DNA from: Treponema sp.
Lineage (GTDB): Bacteria; Spirochaetota; Spirochaetia; Treponematales; Treponemataceae
Length of the DNA stretch: 32,339 nucleotides
Assembly (NCBI GenBank): GCA_023231445.1
Contig: JALNVF010000019.1
Span: 1 to 32,339, forward strand
Direction: 5' to 3'
Numbering within the stretch: the first letter of the stretch is position 1; each line of letters begins with the position of its first letter. Below, piece after piece: positions 15,798 through 24,048 of this stretch. The position numbers were made by a program, and so were the translations under genes. The notes under the pieces were generated by a model. The model saw only the letters and a list, made by a program, of their open reading frames with translations, had not been told where the DNA came from and ran no database searches.

Positions 15798-15914
15798 TTA
15801 CAGGCGTCTGGATGTCTTTATCCGTCCGTTAATACTGATATAATGATTATCGGGGAGCCATCGTAAAACTTTACTAAATTCTGAATTGTTTTGACAGAAT
15901 TGAACGATATTCAC
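15798..15914 (-). CDS. Probable small gene, 38 residues, overlapping the DUF115 gene end
   Basis: A GTG-started frame reading MNIVQFCQNNSEFSKVLRWL and continuing PDNHYISINGRIKTSRRL to a TAA. It overlaps the DUF115 3' end by 41 bases in another frame. The sequence looks like a real folded or basic-tailed protein (WLPDNHYISINGR) rather than a random frame. Its stop is 25 bases before the operon terminator, leaving no unexplained gap. Against it: no Shine-Dalgarno before the GTG, and I do not recognise a family. An in-frame TAG lies two codons upstream, so GTG is the only usable start. Confidence 0.45.
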   Translation of the reverse strand: MNIVQFCQNNSEFSKVLRWLPDNHYISINGRIKTSRRL

Positions 15915-17718
15915 AAACTATACGGAATAATTCTGTATACAAAGACAAAGAATGGGTAAGAGATGTTTTGTATGGGATTTCTGAGAAGTATTGTTTTGTC
16001 TGCTTTTTTTTCTGCTGTCTGCAGGCTGGTAAGATGAATTCAACGGTATCTTTCAGACTGTTCTGCCGTATTGCATTGTCAACCGCAGTCAGCTGTGAAA
16101 GTATTTTTGATGAGGTTGAATTCCATGAGCTATCAGAAGCGGTACGGAGAGCATTTTCACATATGTTTTTACCTTTTTTTGCAGATTCATATAGTTCTGT
16201 CAATTTTTCAGTAAATTCACTGAATACTATATCGAATTTCAGAATAGAAGAATTTTGTTCATTTTTTTCACTTTGTGAAAAAAAGTTTTCTTTTTCTGCA
16301 GATATATCCTTTTTTGACAATAAAAAATCGAAATCAGTAGAAAGAATACCCGGAATCGCAAGACCTTTCAGGCTGAAAGTATAGGTGCGTGCGTCAGTGC
16401 ATCCGGAAAGTCTGCTTTCAAACCACCATGCGAACATTTTCATCCGTGCATCAGTAAGGACGGGTTTACCCGTATAGTCGCACCCGAATTCCGATCCGCC
16501 GGAGAACAGTGCCGGCAGGTTAATACTTTCTGCAGGATTTGTACGCACTGAAGCTGAATGAGCTGCCTGTTCAAATGTACTGCCTTTTATATGTGTTTTC
16601 AGTTCCGGAAAAGATAAATCCAGTCCGACTGTATATATTTCGCGGCTTCCTGTAAGGTATGCAAAATTCCATGCAGCAGAGGCTACAGATCCGCCTGCAC
16701 CCAGATCACCTTTTTTTTCAAGTCGAGCTTCAAACCATCTGCTGAGCGGGAAAAAAGATGAACAGAGGACTATTTTTCTGCACGGAAAACGGTATACAGC
16801 CGGATATACAGCCGGGTCGGTAATAAGTACACTGGATGGAGAGGAGAGTCCTGCAATATGACGATACGCATAGTACTGAGGATCAGCGATAATGATGAAA
16901 TCAGGTTCAATCCTGGTCCGCAGACAAGCTCTGAGTGCTGTATCTACACAGACAATAATTGAACGCTTTTTTATTTCTCCCAGATGCGGCAGTGCAGCCT
17001 CCAGCGACGGTCCTGCTGCGATTATTGTAAAAGGAAAATCTATCCCTTTTCCGGAATAAATTTTTACGCCATCGAGAATTTTGTATTGTTTTATATTAGC
17101 ACAGCTGTTACGCATCCACAGTCTGCCGAACCGTTCAAGTGTTGCATTGTTTATAGTATTCTTCTGTCTGTTTCGTTCAACAAGGAGTTTTATTGTATCA
17201 AAATAATTCTTTGCGTGTGCTGTTTGTGACGGAACAGAAAAGAACGCGCTGTGAGCGGAACCTTTCTGTTCAATGAGCGGTATGACGGTTTCCGGTGGAC
17301 AGCCAAGTGCAATAATACATGAAGGGCAGGAGAATACCGGAGTCCAGTCAAGCAGTGTGAGTGCTGCAAAAAAATGTCCGGGATCCGGCTCTATGATAAT
17401 AATCGTACGGTCGGGATAAATGCCGGCATAGGCAGAGGGCGTGTATCCTAATCCGCAGCCATAAAAAACAGCGGCTGTACATTCATCAAAGTCTGATTTT
17501 TGAACTGCCTGCCTGGATTCTCTTTCAGGGTCGTACGAAGAGTGCAGTAGTGTGCCATTTTCAGATGCAATAACACTTCCGTTTTTAGCCTGCAGTATTG
17601 TCCAGAACGTTACCGGTTTTTCCGTATCAGTTTCTGCTATCTGAAGAGAAAACATCCGGGCAAGAGAAGGGAAACGCGCGGCAAAAGAATCCCTGTTTTT
17701 ATTCCAGATTAAGTTCAA
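15874..17718 (-). CDS. DUF115 / MptE-like protein (MAF-type)
   Basis: This 614-residue cytoplasmic protein has an N-terminal Rossmann-like region with VFYGCGLGY at 84-92 and an acidic IIIIEPDPG near 106-114. The central DUF115 domain runs from about 225 to 430: FTIIAAGPSLEAAL at 230-243, VCVDTALRAC at 256-265, FIIIADPQYY at 274-283, then GGSVASAAWNFAYLTG and IYTVGLDLSFPELKTHIKG. The C-terminal 130 residues are helical. Relatives include the MptE-type diphosphokinases and the Maf motility-associated factors that decorate flagellin with nonulosonic acids. Here it sits after a cell-wall PBP. The start is TTG at 17718, overlapping the PBP gene by 20 bases, with GGAG ten bases upstream. Substrate unknown. 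Confidence 0.85.
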   Translation of the reverse strand: MNLIWNKNRDSFAARFPSLARMFSLQIAETDTEKPVTFWTILQAKNGSVIASENGTLLHSSYDPERESRQAVQKSDFDECTAAVFYGCGLGYTPSAYAGIYPDRTIIIIEPDPGHFFAALTLLDWTPVFSCPSCIIALGCPPETVIPLIEQKGSAHSAFFSVPSQTAHAKNYFDTIKLLVERNRQKNTINNATLERFGRLWMRNSCANIKQYKILDGVKIYSGKGIDFPFTIIAAGPSLEAALPHLGEIKKRSIIVCVDTALRACLRTRIEPDFIIIADPQYYAYRHIAGLSSPSSVLITDPAVYPAVYRFPCRKIVLCSSFFPLSRWFEARLEKKGDLGAGGSVASAAWNFAYLTGSREIYTVGLDLSFPELKTHIKGSTFEQAAHSASVRTNPAESINLPALFSGGSEFGCDYTGKPVLTDARMKMFAWWFESRLSGCTDARTYTFSLKGLAIPGILSTDFDFLLSKKDISAEKENFFSQSEKNEQNSSILKFDIVFSEFTEKLTELYESAKKGKNICENALRTASDSSWNSTSSKILSQLTAVDNAIRQNSLKDTVEFILPACRQQKKKQTKQYFSEIPYKTSLTHSLSLYTELFRIVCEYRSILSKQFRI

Positions 17719-19570
17719 TTATCATATTCTCCGTAACAGCGGTACCGGGCGGCGGATTCTGATTTGTAACCCAGCCGTTTCCGTTCATTTTTACCTGAAG
17801 ATCACTGCGCTCCAGTAATGGAAGCAGATCTCGTTTTGACATACCTGTAAAATCTGGAAGAGAGGTGCCGATTTTCAGTTGTCTGCCTGCTGGAATTACG
17901 ATGCGTCCGTTGTGGGATACCGAAGCCGCTCCTCCCCGGCTTAGGCCCAAGTGATCAATTATTGCATCTGCTGCTTCTGCAATTACTGGTGCGACAATGC
18001 GTCCGGCATACGTTTCGCCTTTTGCTTTTTCTATTACTATATAAAGAATTATCTGCGGATCTTCAACCGGAAATACAGCAATACAGTTGGACAGAAAATC
18101 TGTCGTACTGTAGCCTCCGTGTTTTTTATCGGCCATTTGAGCAGTTCCTGTTTTAACACCTATGGAAATGTCTCCAAGATTTGCCCGTGAACCAGTTCCC
18201 GTTGTTGCCGTTGTTTCCATACAGCTTAAAAGGTATTGTGCCGTAGATTCTTTGAACAAACGGTTTTTATGTTGTACCTGATGTTCATAATATACGGAAC
18301 CGTCTTTGTTCGTAATACGTTTAATGACGGTAAGCTGAACAGGTACGCCTTTATCGGCGATAGATGTTGCGGCCTGTACCATTTGAAGGGCGGATACGCT
18401 TATTTCCTGACCTATGGCTATGGTCGGCTTTGAACGGGCTGACCATAGTCTGCTGTTGGGATCTTTGACTGACCCCGGAGTTTCTCCAGGAAGTTCTATG
18501 CCTGTACGTGATCCGAATCCAAGCCGTCTGATGCCTGCGACAAAATCATCCTCATCAATCCTGTCGCTCATCTGCCCAAGTGCGTCATTACATGAGAGCC
18601 GGAGTGCATCGCGTGGTGTAACCCATCCGTGCCTGTCGAGACATTTTATCCGGATTGTTTCTCCGCCCGGTGTCTGATGGTCATATTCTCCATCACAGTA
18701 GAAACTGTCGCTGGCTTTTATGAGTCCTGTATCGTACAGCATAGCCACTGTAAAGATTTTAAAAACGGAACCTGGTTCGTATGCGGTCATCGCCGGTCGG
18801 TCTATTGTTTCATCAACGGAGGCGAAATTGTATTCGTTTAAATTTGCAGACGGCAGACTTATATAAGAAAGAATTTCTCCGGTTTTTGCTTCTGCCGCAA
18901 TGAGCATCATACATTCCGCCTGTGTGTTTTTCATTGCCGTGTTTGAAATCTGTTCCAATTTATATTGAAGGTTTGCATCAATTGTAAGATAAACATTTCG
19001 TCCCTGTTCAATTTTAGCCATATCAGAAGACGCATCTGGCGAGAGCATCGACTGCATGGAATATTCAATACCGGAAAGTCCGTTACCATCGTCTCCCATA
19101 TAGCCTATGAGTTGTGATGCCAGCGCATTTTCCGGATAGACACGTCCCGGAATACGGTCGTATCTGACAAAGGTATATTTTTTTGCATCGGTAATTTGTT
19201 TCAGCTGGTCATATGTGGCCTGATTAATCTTTTTTTTGAGATATACGAAACTGCTGTCTTTTGCATTTTCCAGAATAGAAAGAATATCTTCTGTGTGCAT
19301 GTCGAGTACGGGTGCTATATCTTTTACGAATGTTTCTTTATCGGCGATAAGACGAGGCGTTACACCTATATGATAAAAATTTGTCTGAACAGCAAGCGGT
19401 TTCCCTGAACGGTCGACAATGGAACCTCGTTCTGTAAACTGAATCCGGGGCGTTATCTGTTCTACCGGTGTATATGCGAGTTTCGCATATTTTAAAATAA
19501 CATACCCACTGAATACAAGGATCGCAATACCGGTACCAATGATGCGTTTTTTACGGAAATAATCATTCAT
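17699..19570 (-). CDS. Class B penicillin-binding protein (FtsI/SpoVD type) with a C-terminal PASTA domain
   Basis: Membrane-anchored peptidoglycan transpeptidase of 623 residues. A membrane helix lies at 10-30, then the dimerisation domain (RGSIVDRSGKPLA at 48-60, GRVYPENALASQLIGYMG at 142-159). The transpeptidase motifs are complete: SVFK at 268-271, SCN at 326-328 and KTG at 473-475. One PASTA domain ends the protein (about 566-623, LPDFTGMSKRDLLPLL, then NQNPPPGTAV). It builds cross-links during division or elongation. Its ATG overlaps the lepB stop (ATGA). The gene could be the division enzyme ftsI, but no division-cluster neighbours confirm this, so no symbol is given. Confidence 0.93.
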   Translation of the reverse strand: MNDYFRKKRIIGTGIAILVFSGYVILKYAKLAYTPVEQITPRIQFTERGSIVDRSGKPLAVQTNFYHIGVTPRLIADKETFVKDIAPVLDMHTEDILSILENAKDSSFVYLKKKINQATYDQLKQITDAKKYTFVRYDRIPGRVYPENALASQLIGYMGDDGNGLSGIEYSMQSMLSPDASSDMAKIEQGRNVYLTIDANLQYKLEQISNTAMKNTQAECMMLIAAEAKTGEILSYISLPSANLNEYNFASVDETIDRPAMTAYEPGSVFKIFTVAMLYDTGLIKASDSFYCDGEYDHQTPGGETIRIKCLDRHGWVTPRDALRLSCNDALGQMSDRIDEDDFVAGIRRLGFGSRTGIELPGETPGSVKDPNSRLWSARSKPTIAIGQEISVSALQMVQAATSIADKGVPVQLTVIKRITNKDGSVYYEHQVQHKNRLFKESTAQYLLSCMETTATTGTGSRANLGDISIGVKTGTAQMADKKHGGYSTTDFLSNCIAVFPVEDPQIILYIVIEKAKGETYAGRIVAPVIAEAADAIIDHLGLSRGGAASVSHNGRIVIPAGRQLKIGTSLPDFTGMSKRDLLPLLERSDLQVKMNGNGWVTNQNPPPGTAVTENMIIELNLE

Positions 19571-20079
19571 TTACCGATAACCTTGCCTACGATATTATTT
19601 ACTGAGACAAATCCGTAGCTGCGCGAATCAATTGACTCGTTATAGTTATCCCCCAGGGCAAGAATATAACCTTGCGGAACATATGCTGATGTATGCATCA
19701 GTTCGTATTGTTCTTTTGTCAGAGTAATTTTGGTGTCACCCACGCGTAAACTATACTCTGAATCAGACGAATAATCCAGACGTGCACCGGAAACAGCTGC
19801 ACATCGTTTTATTACTATTTTGTTATCATGCAGATAGATAACTATATCGCCCGGTTTCGGCTCAGCCCACTGTATAAAAAAATTCCGGCTTCCGGGTTTT
19901 ACCAGACCGTAAGCAAGTTTATTTATAAATACAGAAGATCCATCATGAATAGCAGGTTCCATGGATGCCCCTGAAATGTGCAGAAAATCAATTACAAACA
20001 ATTTAAGAATTATACCAACTGCTATTCCTATAATAATCCAGATGAGCACGTTTGTTTTTTTCCCCTTATTGTCTGTCAT
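19567..20079 (-). CDS. lepB: Signal peptidase I
   Basis: Membrane-bound serine protease of 170 residues that removes signal peptides from exported proteins. One membrane helix at 11-31 is followed directly by the nucleophile S39 in ISGASMEPAI. The general base is K91 in IVIKRCAAV, and GDNYNESIDSRSYGFV at about 142-157 is the conserved C-terminal box. The size matches short Gram-positive-type or spirochaete enzymes. A near-consensus promoter ends six bases before the ATG and no ribosome site exists, so the mRNA probably begins at the start codon itself. It heads the operon with the class B PBP and the DUF115 gene. Confidence 0.94.
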   Translation of the reverse strand: MTDNKGKKTNVLIWIIIGIAVGIILKLFVIDFLHISGASMEPAIHDGSSVFINKLAYGLVKPGSRNFFIQWAEPKPGDIVIYLHDNKIVIKRCAAVSGARLDYSSDSEYSLRVGDTKITLTKEQYELMHTSAYVPQGYILALGDNYNESIDSRSYGFVSVNNIVGKVIGK

Positions 20080-20085
20080 ATCTTT

Positions 20086-20114
20086 ATTCTAATATGAGTC
20101 AGTTTTTATGTCGA
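20086..20114 (-). promoter_or_regulatory. Promoter of lepB, with predicted transcription start at the ATG
   Basis: Minus-strand TCGACA at 20109-20114, 17 bases, TAGAAT at 20086-20091 (five of six matches in each box). The start seven bases beyond the -10 falls on the A of the lepB ATG at 20079. Confidence 0.65.
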
Positions 20115-20124
20115 TAGAAGTATT

Positions 20125-21354
20125 ATGGAAATTATCAGTTATGTAGGTTTTGAAAACAAATCCCATAATAAAATACGTAGTTTCAGGACAAGACTGACAG
20201 CACCTTTTCACACTCATGATCGTACCAGAGAACACGACAGCAGCCTTGTGTATCATTTTACAGCAATTGAAACCAGACATTCATTTGCAGCAGCAGCTGT
20301 ACGACCTCAGATTTCGTTTCGGTCAATTCTTAACTTTTTTGGCCGTACCGTGGACAAAATTCAATCTCATGTGCGGATAATTGCTGTCGCCGTGATGTTT
20401 ATGTCTGTTTCCTGTGGCGTTGTGTTTCTGTATACCTATTTCACTAGTCACACCGGACCGCTCCGGTTCAGAGACAGCGGCAAAACGGAACTTGAAACGC
20501 TTGATAAAGTGATGTCGTCTTTTGCAATGGACGGGAGTGAAGGGTATAACGACAGCGGTGATATTCTGGACGATAACGGCAATACATCTGTGATCACAGA
20601 ATCACTTTTCAAAAAACCGGTAACATTTAAAACATATAAAGTTGCAGCAGGTGATACAATCAGCGGTATTACCCGGAAATTCGGACTTACAAATCTTTCA
20701 ACAATTATAGCCGTAAATGATATAGACAATGTACGTGCGATGTATTCAGGACAGAAACTCCGCATACCATCTGTAGACGGCCTTATATATACCGTAAAAC
20801 CGGGAAATTCTCTTGCCGGAATTTCCGCAAAGTATACTATTCCGCTTGAGGATATACTTGATGTGAATGATCTGTCCTCCCAGACTATCATGGCAGGACA
20901 GCAGTTATTCATTCCGGGAGCAAAACTTAACACGTCAGAACTTCATGAAGCACTGGGAGATATGTTCAAAATACCGCTTACAGCGTCTTTCCGGCTTACA
21001 TCTCCGTTCGGCTGGCGGTCAGATCCGTTTACAGGGGTTCGTTCGTTTCATACAGGAATTGACATGGCATGTCCTGTTGGAACATCGATTTATGCCTCTA
21101 TGGCCGGTACCGTACTGACAGCAGGCTGGTCTAACGTATTCGGCAATTATGTGATTATTACGCATCCGAACGGATATCAGACGTTATACGGCCATATGTC
21201 AAAGGTATTTGCAAGAAAGGGGCAGGCTGTAAATCAGGGAATGTGTATCGGCCTTGTAGGTTCTACAGGCTATTCTACCGGACCTCATCTGCATTTTACC
21301 GTGTATAAAAATGGCCGCCTTATTGATCCGCGGACGGTTCTGCGAATACACTGA
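20125..21354 (+). CDS. Membrane-anchored LysM / M23 peptidase
   Basis: This 409-residue protein starts with an approximately 80-residue basic cytoplasmic segment, followed by a membrane helix at about 84-106 and an acidic linker. Two LysM domains follow, at 169-215 (YKVAAGDTISGITRKFGLTN) and 221-264 (YTVKPGNSLAGISAKYTI). The peptidase domain spans about 290-405, with zinc ligands H309 and D313 (HTGID) and H390 (HLHF), plus H357 in YGHM. All ligands are present, so it should be an active peptidoglycan endopeptidase on the outer face of the inner membrane. It is divergent from lepB. The ATG lacks a good ribosome site (AGAAG only), so the start is less certain; the long N-terminal segment is in phase and free of stops. 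Confidence 0.9.
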   Translation: MEIISYVGFENKSHNKIRSFRTRLTAPFHTHDRTREHDSSLVYHFTAIETRHSFAAAAVRPQISFRSILNFFGRTVDKIQSHVRIIAVAVMFMSVSCGVVFLYTYFTSHTGPLRFRDSGKTELETLDKVMSSFAMDGSEGYNDSGDILDDNGNTSVITESLFKKPVTFKTYKVAAGDTISGITRKFGLTNLSTIIAVNDIDNVRAMYSGQKLRIPSVDGLIYTVKPGNSLAGISAKYTIPLEDILDVNDLSSQTIMAGQQLFIPGAKLNTSELHEALGDMFKIPLTASFRLTSPFGWRSDPFTGVRSFHTGIDMACPVGTSIYASMAGTVLTAGWSNVFGNYVIITHPNGYQTLYGHMSKVFARKGQAVNQGMCIGLVGSTGYSTGPHLHFTVYKNGRLIDPRTVLRIH

Positions 21355-21397
21355 TAAAATCAGAATCATAAAATAAATGTATTTCGGGAACAGGTGT

Positions 21398-21427
21398 TTT
21401 ACAAAATAATACGATATAGTTTATAAT
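21398..21427 (+). promoter_or_regulatory. Promoter of the zinc-ribbon / propeller operon
   Basis: TTTACA at 21398-21403, 18 bases, TATAAT at 21422-21427. The start would be near 21434, immediately before the GGGAGG ribosome site. Confidence 0.65.
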
Positions 21428-21449
21428 AAAATAACGGGAGGTAACGATT

Positions 21450-21695
21450 ATGAAATCGGTGACAGTATGCCGCGGTTGCGGACGTACGATTGATAATGAT
21501 TTTATTTACTGCCCCTGGTGCGGTTATTCACGCGTTGCCTGCGACGATAATGCATCGCTTAATGCAGTTTTTAATCAGCTGGAACAGCTTCAGTCCGATT
21601 CCTGCAGCCATCAGATAAGTAAAATGGAAAAGCAGCTGGATGAACTTGAGCATGAACTTGATACGCTGGTCTTAAGTGCGGAGATGCATAAATGA
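21450..21695 (+). CDS. Small zinc-ribbon protein with coiled-coil tail
   Basis: This 81-residue cytoplasmic protein has CxxC pairs C7-C10 (VCRGCGRTI) and C22-C25 (YCPWCGYS), forming a zinc ribbon. Residues 35-81 form a single charged helix with a heptad-like pattern (QISKMEKQLDELEHELDTLV), probably a coiled coil for dimerisation or docking. GGGAGG eight bases upstream is one of the best ribosome sites in the window. Its stop overlaps the start of the exported propeller protein (ATGA), so the two are made together. No family name is certain. It could be a nucleic-acid or protein-binding adaptor. Confidence 0.82.
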   Translation: MKSVTVCRGCGRTIDNDFIYCPWCGYSRVACDDNASLNAVFNQLEQLQSDSCSHQISKMEKQLDELEHELDTLVLSAEMHK

Positions 21696-23908
21696 GAATA
21701 GTACGTACCGCGGCAATATTACTAATATTTTGTGCAGCATTTCCACTTGCTGCAGGTATCTTGTTCGGTAGTTCGGATTTGAACGATAACGATGAGGTCC
21801 TTTTTACGGTACGGCAGTCTGTTCCCGGAACGGTTTCATACCGTTCTCTTTTTTATGTAAAAATTGAAAACGGAGCTGCCTCCTCCCTGCCTCATATACT
21901 TACCTGTTATCCTGAACAGATGGAACTTCTTTTGGGCGGAACTGTATTGCAGATACGCAACCGTTATGGTACAGCGCGTTTTTCGACAGAGAACAGGCAG
22001 CTTGAATGGAGTTCTCGTACAGCGGGGCTTCCTGTGAATTCGATGAGACTTTCTGTACGTTCTGTCAGTCCTGATGGCAAATGGAGTTGTTATATTGAGA
22101 AAACCGGGTACGCAGAAGGAAGTCTTGTTTTTGTGAATTCCCTAACGGGCAAAAAATCAATCCTTGATAAACATGCACCGTTCCGGTATGACACCGTACC
22201 GGTAAAATGGGCACCTGACAGTTCAATCTTTCTTTACAGCAGAAATGATACCGTATATTTTTGCGATCCGGATGCCGTGCAGCGCGGTGTACAGATGGAT
22301 GAAAAGTATTGTGAAATAGGTACAGGTTCAATAGATTCTGTATGCTGGTCCGGTAGTAGTCTTTTCTATATAGACAGTGACATTGTGTATAAAATCGATA
22401 TAAAAGGTTTGTATACGACGGGACTGTATTCCGGCGTCATTGGAAAAGGTACTCCCTGCGGACGGCTTCCTGAACATTTTGATTTTTGTCGTGATATATT
22501 CAGTGTTAATGCGGAAAATACATCTCTTTTTCTTATAAAAGGCGGAAGAATATTTTCATGTTATTCTCTGTTAAATAATAGTTGTGATTATGCAGGAGTT
22601 ATTTTTTCGCGTCCGTATACGAGCAGTTACGGATCACTGCTGGATGCTGTCATTTTATGGAGCAGCAGTGGTGAACCGTATGTGTGGCTTCAGCTTATGC
22701 CGTATTCAGGTGGTGAACCACAGTCTGCAGTATATAAAATTGCTGATTCGATTAAACCACTGCTTTCTATAGAGAATTCGTGCAGACCTATAATTTCTTC
22801 TGACGGGACATTGGCGGCATTTTTTTCGGGAAGTACGGTATATGTCTATAACGTTTCGACATGGAAACGGGTTGGTCAGCTTTCCGGTGAAAATATGGTA
22901 TCCGCCGTCTGGGGCGGAAATACCGTTTTATATGTAGGAGGAGACCACTCTGTCCGCCGATGGGATATCGTTTCAGATACGAGTACAGATTTATTTCTTT
23001 CAACAGCTACTGACGGTATGTGGGACGAAAAAACAGGACAAATAATAGCAGACTCCGGTAATGGAAAGACATTCATGCTCGACCAGTCTATGAAATTATG
23101 GACAGAAATGTCACCGGCTCTAAAACAGACGGCTTCTATGCAGAACGGTCGATACCGTGTTTTTAACGGTACAACACAGAATGAGCTGTATGAAAATGCA
23201 CTTTATATACGCACTTTGTCGGGAAAAGCGGTAACAAGACCCGTCTATTCAGAAAGTGTTCAGAAAGTTTCTGAACGAAGAAAAACAGCCCTTATATTTG
23301 ATGCATACGACAGTTCTGACGGACTTCCGTTTATTCTTTCTACATTGAATAAATATAAGGTTACAGGTACGTTCTGTCTGAACGGGGAATTCATACAACG
23401 GTATCCGTCGGAAACAAAACAGATAGCTGCTACCCGGAACAGATGTGCATCTCTTTTCTTTTCACCTGTTGATCTGACCGGCAAAGATTTTATTGCTGAC
23501 GAAAGTTTTGTAAGGCGCGGTTTGGCACGTAATGAGGATGAATTCTATCAGTGCACCGGATATGAACTTTCGCTGCTCTGGCATGCGCCGTATTATCATG
23601 CAACAGATGCTGTCCGGGACGCAGGAAAAAAAGCCGGTTATTCATATATCGATGTTATTGACGGTGGAATAAATGAAATGACACTTGAGGATTCCGTAAA
23701 ACAGCATTGCCCGTATCTTTCGGCGGCACAAATTATAGAAAAAAATATGACCTTACTTAAGAAGAATAATGGTGGTATTATTTCAGTATCAGTCGGATTT
23801 GCATACGGACTGCGTACTGAGTATGTATACCAGAACCTTGATCTGCTTATAAGTGCAATTCTTGATGAAGGCTTTGATATTGTTAATGCCGGCGAGCTTG
23901 CTAACTGA
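21692..23908 (+). CDS. Exported beta-propeller protein with a degenerate NodB (polysaccharide deacetylase-like) domain
   Basis: This 738-residue protein has a signal peptide or anchor at 3-22. Residues 35-520 carry repeated four-strand blades typical of WD40/Tol-like propellers (for example SVSPDGKWSCYIEKTG at 124-139, WAPDSSIFLYSR at 173-184, ISSDGTLAAFFSG at 368-380). The C-terminal part (531-738) resembles a NodB deacetylase: ALIFDAYDS at 533-541, GTFCLNGEFIQRYP at 559-572, LLWHAPYY at 628-635. The metal site is lost: the second Asp of motif 1 is A538, both His of motif 2 are serines (S587, S591), and the Arg of motif 3 is H631. It is therefore probably a binding protein in the periplasm. 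It is translated with the zinc-ribbon protein. Confidence 0.8.
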   Translation: MRIVRTAAILLIFCAAFPLAAGILFGSSDLNDNDEVLFTVRQSVPGTVSYRSLFYVKIENGAASSLPHILTCYPEQMELLLGGTVLQIRNRYGTARFSTENRQLEWSSRTAGLPVNSMRLSVRSVSPDGKWSCYIEKTGYAEGSLVFVNSLTGKKSILDKHAPFRYDTVPVKWAPDSSIFLYSRNDTVYFCDPDAVQRGVQMDEKYCEIGTGSIDSVCWSGSSLFYIDSDIVYKIDIKGLYTTGLYSGVIGKGTPCGRLPEHFDFCRDIFSVNAENTSLFLIKGGRIFSCYSLLNNSCDYAGVIFSRPYTSSYGSLLDAVILWSSSGEPYVWLQLMPYSGGEPQSAVYKIADSIKPLLSIENSCRPIISSDGTLAAFFSGSTVYVYNVSTWKRVGQLSGENMVSAVWGGNTVLYVGGDHSVRRWDIVSDTSTDLFLSTATDGMWDEKTGQIIADSGNGKTFMLDQSMKLWTEMSPALKQTASMQNGRYRVFNGTTQNELYENALYIRTLSGKAVTRPVYSESVQKVSERRKTALIFDAYDSSDGLPFILSTLNKYKVTGTFCLNGEFIQRYPSETKQIAATRNRCASLFFSPVDLTGKDFIADESFVRRGLARNEDEFYQCTGYELSLLWHAPYYHATDAVRDAGKKAGYSYIDVIDGGINEMTLEDSVKQHCPYLSAAQIIEKNMTLLKKNNGGIISVSVGFAYGLRTEYVYQNLDLLISAILDEGFDIVNAGELAN

Positions 23909-24048
23909 TTTGTTCAGAGCGTTTCATGCTTCGCTTTTCTGAGTGCAGTAGAGAGTATAAAATCCGGTAGTCTCGGAATGTGTCAATATAGTTGCCCATC
24001 CTTCCGGACACCAGCTGTTTACACATAAAGGTCTTGTAAACGTCCCGA
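23909..24048 (-). other. Gap between convergent genes; open -1 frame and stem-loop after dacA
   Basis: There is no clear terminator here. On the minus strand the -1 frame relative to dacA stays open from the A7 run to a TGA at 23924-23926, which would add 43 residues (starting TIVGTFTRPLCVNSWCPEGW). A stem-loop with a seven-pair perfect stem (24035-24041 with 24017-24023), extendable by GGAC/GTCC, follows the slippery run by about 9-13 bases. It may be a frameshift signal, a relic of a longer gene, or chance. Confidence 0.4.

Noticed and set aside
15968..16384. Plus-strand open frame of 138 codons
   Set aside because: Antisense to the C-terminal helical part of the DUF115 gene; rich in Phe, Ser and Cys as expected for a shadow of Lys/Glu-rich coding sequence.
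20448..20933. Minus-strand open frame of 161 codons
   Set aside because: Antisense to the LysM region of the M23 peptidase, whose domains are clear in the other strand.
23901..24026. Minus-strand 41-codon ORF starting ATG after dacA
   Set aside because: No ribosome site, and it overlaps the stop of the propeller gene in antisense. The competing -1 frame extension explains the interval at least as well.
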